Part shown: piece by piece, positions 63,741 to 64,000 of the stretch
How the letters are laid out: each line of letters starts with the position of its first letter
How positions within the stretch are numbered: the stretch's first letter is position 1
DNA from: Terriglobus roseus DSM 18391
Lineage (GTDB): Bacteria; Acidobacteriota; Terriglobia; Terriglobales; Acidobacteriaceae
Direction: 5' to 3'
NCBI RefSeq assembly: GCF_000265425.1
Contig: NC_018014.1
Location: 4,030,001-4,094,000 of the forward strand
Length of the DNA stretch: 64,000 nucleotides
The notes under the pieces: generated by a model
Told to the model about the DNA's origin: nothing
What the model saw: only the letters and a program-made list of their open reading frames with translations
Databases searched by the model: none
Made by a program: the position numbers and the translations under genes

Positions 63741-64000
63741 ATGAGAGCTATGAAAAAGATTCAATACCGCATTGCCGTGGTCGGCGCGTCCTCCCTGCTG
63801 GGCAAGGAGATCGGCGACGAGATCGCTGAAAGTCCGTTGGCCGCAGCCAACACCATCCTTCTGGACACGGAAGAGGCCGGCGGAACGTTGGAAGCCATCG
63901 GCGACGAAGCCGCCTTCCTGCAGACGCTGGAGCCGGCCTCGCTTGAGAATCTGGATGTTGCGATCTTCGCCGACGCAAAGATGCTCAAGGAGTACGGCCA
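63741..64000 (+). CDS. Aspartate-semialdehyde-dehydrogenase-family protein (partial, runs off right edge)
   Basis: The first ~87 residues contain a Rossmann start (YRIAVVGASSLLGKEIGDEI) as in aspartate-semialdehyde dehydrogenases and the related Usg proteins, and LDVAIFADAK. The catalytic Cys lies beyond the window, so active Asd and inactive Usg-type paralogues cannot be told apart. Starts at 63741 and 63750 are both possible; GAGAG lies just before the second. Confidence 0.75.
   Translation, partial: MRAMKKIQYRIAVVGASSLLGKEIGDEIAESPLAAANTILLDTEEAGGTLEAIGDEAAFLQTLEPASLENLDVAIFADAKMLKEYG

Overview
This 64-kb window is chromosomal DNA of moderately high GC content. It most likely comes from an Acidobacteriota member of the Terriglobus/Granulicella/Edaphobacter type. 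The pointers are a TIGR03435 'soil-associated' protein paired with a PadR regulator, two VWFA-related proteins of the TIGR03436 type, an Oar-like TonB receptor with a carboxypeptidase-regulatory domain, tandem PQQ-like propeller proteins, a GH92 mannosidase and a 1.2-kb-residue-scale fused polysaccharide enzyme. The genus is an inference from gene content only.

Layout. 1-1130: N-terminal part of an unknown single-pass membrane protein, running off the left edge. 1284-6966: metal-type RND efflux operon (outer-membrane, adaptor and pump genes) on the minus strand, divergent from a membrane histidine kinase and an NtrC-type regulator (7225-9737). The divergent region holds two correctly spaced sigma-54 promoters and one palindromic upstream site. 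9778-14378: chaperone-usher pilus operon with spore-coat-U subunits. 14730-17537: TonB-dependent receptor. tRNA-Leu(CAA), CorA and tRNA-Glu(TTC) follow, then a sorbosone-dehydrogenase-like enzyme, a GH92 mannosidase and a class II photolyase with a basic tail. 25487-29027: a three-PAS histidine kinase convergent with a bacteriophytochrome that has no kinase domain. 29292-30833: SelO.

30864-36831: a minus-strand run of a response-regulator/Grx-like/thioredoxin-reductase-like fusion, a cNMP-domain histidine kinase, a HAD phosphatase, and three lasso-peptide-type maturation genes (B2 protease, HPr-kinase-like, PqqD/B1) with no visible precursor or cyclase. It is divergent from a LuxR-type regulator with a degenerate receiver. 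37495-44411: P5C dehydrogenase, a GH18/deacetylase/GT2 fusion and a GT-C glycosyltransferase. 44408-50892: DinB, FabI, EVE protein, MurI-GerMN-amidase in overlapping frames, and two VWA proteins. 51059-54231: DHA2 MFS pump and a DUF1015 protein. 54425-55360: a REP-associated tyrosine transposase flanked by three REP units. 55517-57273: TIGR03435 fusion and PadR. 57380-60596: two PQQ-like propeller genes with a clear terminator. 60909-63688: tsaB-rimI-psd-pssA. 63741-64000: start of a semialdehyde-dehydrogenase-family gene.

The strongest functional inferences are a self-contained sigma-54 circuit for metal efflux, an incomplete lasso-peptide-type maturation set, a redox-signalling pair built on a reductase-like fusion that lacks CxxC, and a kinase-less phytochrome next to a stand-alone kinase.
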